Source: Alphaproteobacteria bacterium (GTDB lineage: Bacteria > Pseudomonadota > Alphaproteobacteria > Caulobacterales > Parvularculaceae). From it: a DNA stretch of 47,647 nt. The notes beneath the pieces were generated by a model. That model searched no databases, was not told the origin of the DNA, and was given only the letters and a program-made list of their open reading frames with translations. Position numbers and translations under genes: made by a program. Below, piece by piece: positions 45,728-47,647 of the stretch (within the stretch, counting starts at the first letter, position 1; each line of letters begins with the position of its first letter). The stretch spans positions 1 through 47,647 of the forward strand of contig JAUHYK010000027.1 in assembly GCA_030426465.1 (NCBI GenBank), read 5' to 3'.

Positions 45728-46438
45728 ATGGCTCGCAAACTTATTCTTTCTCTCGCTGCGGCGAGCCTTGCTTTTGGCGTAGCAGCGCCCGCCTTCGCCA
45801 AAGGGTATCACCATGGCCATCGCGGACATCACCGCCATGGCGGTCACGGTGGCGGTAAGGGCGCCGCGATCGCTCTCGGCGTCATTGGCGGGGCCATTAT
45901 CCTCAATGAACTCGCCGAAGATCGCGCCAGAGACCGGTATTATGAAGATCGCTATTACCGCGATCGCGCCTATGAGAGCCGGGCTCGTGATCGTGCGTAT
46001 GACAGCGGGTATTATGACGGCCGCGCCGATGAGCGCCGCTATGATGACCGGTATGACGACCGTTATGAGAGCGGCGCCTATTATGGTGACGATGACGGCT
46101 ATTATGGCGATGAGACCTATGACGACACCGGCCTCGCCGGCGCCGGACCGGTAGACCCGGCGCCAGTCTATCGCACCCCGGATACGAGTTATGACCGCGC
46201 GCCGCGAGCGATTTCTGCGGCGGCGGCCTATCGCGCCTGTCTCGATCAGGCGCGCGGCGCTCTCGGCCAGCGTGGCTTCGTGATTTCCGCGCCCTATGCG
46301 CCAGATACGGTTGAGGATCGCGGCGGCGCTCTCCTCATGACTGCGACGGTGCGGGCGCAACGCGGCGGCGACAGCTGGGCCCGGGCCATGTCCTGCGAGG
46401 CGAGCGAAAACCGGGTCTACCGGCTTGAGCTGATCTAG
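45728..46438 (+). CDS. Secreted Tyr/Asp/Arg-rich protein with glycine-rich hydrophobic segment
   Basis: 236 residues from ATG 45728 with GGAGG upstream. Signal peptide MARKLILSLAAASLAFGVAA then PAFA (cut near residue 24), a His/Gly-rich patch (KGYHHGHRGHHRHGGHGGGK), and a hydrophobic segment GAAIALGVIGGAIILNEL that could insert in a membrane. A low-complexity region of R-x-Y and D-x-Y repeats follows (about 60-135). The C-terminal ~80 residues have two Cys (AYRACLDQ, AMSCEAS) and may be a small folded domain. Proteins of this design are common but uncharacterised in Alphaproteobacteria. A strong terminator follows. Confidence 0.8.
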   Translation: MARKLILSLAAASLAFGVAAPAFAKGYHHGHRGHHRHGGHGGGKGAAIALGVIGGAIILNELAEDRARDRYYEDRYYRDRAYESRARDRAYDSGYYDGRADERRYDDRYDDRYESGAYYGDDDGYYGDETYDDTGLAGAGPVDPAPVYRTPDTSYDRAPRAISAAAAYRACLDQARGALGQRGFVISAPYAPDTVEDRGGALLMTATVRAQRGGDSWARAMSCEASENRVYRLELI

Positions 46439-46461
46439 CTATCATCCGATACACAGATTGG

Positions 46462-46491
46462 AAGCGCGCCCGGTCGGGGCGCGCTTTTTTT
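46462..46491 (+). terminator. Intrinsic terminator after the Tyr/Asp-rich protein gene
   Basis: AAGCGCGCCC (46462-46471) pairs perfectly with GGGCGCGCTT (46477-46486) around a 5-nt loop; T-run 46485-46491. It is 23 bp past the stop and isolates ileS, which must have its own promoter in the next 200 bp. Confidence 0.9.
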
Positions 46492-46688
46492 ATTGGGTTT
46501 GGCGATGCCGGCTGATATGAAGCGGTCATGTTGAGCAGCATCCTCATTATTGCGGCGCGGCGCGCGCCAACACCCGCTCTGGCCCCGGCCCGGATAGGCC
46601 AGGCCGCCTAAAGCCGTTCAAAGGCTTGACAAAGGCGCCCGGGACCGGGCCTTCCTGACCTTTCCACGAACCGTATTTGAAGAGAGAT

Positions 46689-47647
46689 ATGACGATGCCA
46701 GATGCATCGAAAGACGCGATTTCTGAAGGGCGCGATTACAAGGACACGCTGTTCCTTCCCGAAACCCAGTTTCCCATGCGTGCGGGCCTGCCAAAGGCCG
46801 AACCCCAATGGCTGAAACGTTGGGCTGCCATGGACCTGTATAACCGCCTGCGTGAGAGCGCGAAGGGCCGGACCAAATACATTCTCCATGACGGCCCGCC
46901 CTACGCCAACGGCCATCTCCATATGGGCCACGCCTTCAACAAGGTGTTGAAGGATCTCGTCGTCCGGTCACGGCAGATGCTGGGCTATGACGCCAACTAC
47001 GTGCCTGGCTGGGATTGCCACGGCCTTCCCATCGAATGGCAGGTTGAAAAAGAATTCGCCAAAAAGGGGCGCGCCAAGCGCGATGTCTCCAAGAATGAAT
47101 TCCGGTCCGCCTGCCGCGTCTATGCGGAGAAGTGGGTCGACATCCAGCGCGGCGAGTTCAAGCGTTACGGCATCGAGGGCGACTGGGACAATCCCTACAC
47201 CACCATGGCGTTTGACGCCGAGGCCGCCATCGTCAATGAGCTGTTGAAGTTCGTCGACAAGGACTTGCTCTATCGCGGATCGAAGCCGGTGATGTGGTCG
47301 CCGGTGGAGCAAACCGCGCTCGCCGAAGCCGAGATCGAATATCACGATCATCAGTCAACAACGATCTGGGTTAAGTTTCCGGTGAATCTTGTCGATCTGC
47401 CCGAAGACTATTTCAATGCTGCTGATCAAGCTTCTATGGAGCTGAACTACGAACGTACGAGCGTCGTCATCTGGACAACGACCCCTTGGACCATCCCCGG
47501 CAACCGGGCGATCTGCTACGGACCGAAGCTTTCATACGGGTTGTATCAGGTAAAAGCGATGAAATCGGATCTCGGTTTCGAGCCGTGGTCCAAACCCGGT
47601 GAGTGCTTGATTGTTGCGGATAGTCTTGCAGAAAGTGTACGGGAGGC
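46689..47647 (+). CDS. ileS: Isoleucine--tRNA ligase, 5' part
   Basis: The frame opens at ATG 46689 ([20 protein letters not shown]) after GAAGAGAGAT and stays open to the window edge, giving about 319 codons of a family near 930-970. The class I HIGH motif is HMGH at residues 78-81 in [16 protein letters not shown]. Next come [18 protein letters not shown], the zone leading to the editing domain ([16 protein letters not shown]) and [10 protein letters not shown]. It charges tRNA-Ile and edits valine. The KMSKS motif lies beyond the edge. The second in-frame ATG (46695) is an alternative start. Confidence 0.95.
   Translation, partial: MTMPDASKDAISEGRDYKDTLFLPETQFPMRAGLPKAEPQWLKRWAAMDLYNRLRESAKGRTKYILHDGPPYANGHLHMGHAFNKVLKDLVVRSRQMLGYDANYVPGWDCHGLPIEWQVEKEFAKKGRAKRDVSKNEFRSACRVYAEKWVDIQRGEFKRYGIEGDWDNPYTTMAFDAEAAIVNELLKFVDKDLLYRGSKPVMWSPVEQTALAEAEIEYHDHQSTTIWVKFPVNLVDLPEDYFNAADQASMELNYERTSVVIWTTTPWTIPGNRAICYGPKLSYGLYQVKAMKSDLGFEPWSKPGECLIVADSLAESVRE

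Noticed and set aside
46439-46688. Leader or riboswitch before ileS
   Set aside because: Apart from the terminator of the preceding gene I found no T-box motif or leader peptide; T-boxes are also rare in this class.

Overview
The window is a contiguous, GC-rich, densely packed stretch of an alphaproteobacterial chromosome. AddAB of the alphaproteobacterial type, the MmcB repair protein, PhaR/PhaA/PhaB, a TipF-like EAL protein, a DUF4908 protein, the trpA-accD-folC order and full CtrA-type motifs (TTAA-N7-TTAA) together point to the Caulobacterales/Hyphomonadales/Parvularculales part of the class. This placement is inferred from gene content and not from a tree. No insertion sequence, CRISPR array, integrase or prophage gene was seen. 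Most of the window is core genome.

Layout. 1-3.0 kb: the start of a DUF885 lipoprotein-like/secreted protein, a small membrane protein, a PQQ-type sugar dehydrogenase lipoprotein, mmcB and a 2Fe-2S ferredoxin. 3.1-12.4 kb: a tightly coupled operon tsaE - amgK-like kinase - murU-like nucleotidyltransferase - addB - addA, then trxA. It joins tRNA modification, cell-wall sugar recycling and double-strand break repair. 12.4-15.6 kb, minus strand: trpA-accD-folC. 15.8-18.4 kb: yidD, a secreted tandem-repeat protein preceded by a perfect CRP-type palindrome, and a slipin. 18.4-19.3 kb: a gene-poor gap with two unusual tRNA-like genes only 3 nt apart. 19.3-22.7 kb: a DUF6265 protein, an orphan ATP-grasp enzyme and thrS.

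22.7-29.0 kb is an envelope-glycan block: an O-antigen ligase/polymerase-like protein, a GT2 enzyme, two GT-C (GT39/ArnT-type) transferases on the minus strand, and a divergent polyprenyl-phosphate sugar synthase that could supply their lipid-linked donor. 29.1-31.8 kb holds a four-helix membrane protein behind a CtrA-type site and a PAS-GGDEF-EAL protein with a degenerate GGDEF and an intact EAL. 31.8-34.6 kb is the PHA module: phaR divergent from phaA-phaB, with a CTGC-N3-GCAG palindrome between them.

34.6-39 kb: a DUF4908 protein, a small secreted protein, MarC and an unusual alpha/beta hydrolase with a multi-span membrane tail. 39.1-41.2 kb: groES-groEL under a CIRCE operator. 41.4-47.6 kb: an OmpA-type glycine-zipper lipoprotein, then tipF-like EAL protein, a SpoIIAA/STAS-like protein, a HAD hydrolase, ribF, a Tyr/Asp-rich secreted protein, and the 5' part of ileS, which runs off the window.

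The most unusual elements are the tandem tRNA-like pair with abnormal anticodon loops, the secreted EDCV...CFVGRP repeat protein with its CRP-type site, the hydrolase-membrane fusion, and the slipin with a repeated N-terminal module.
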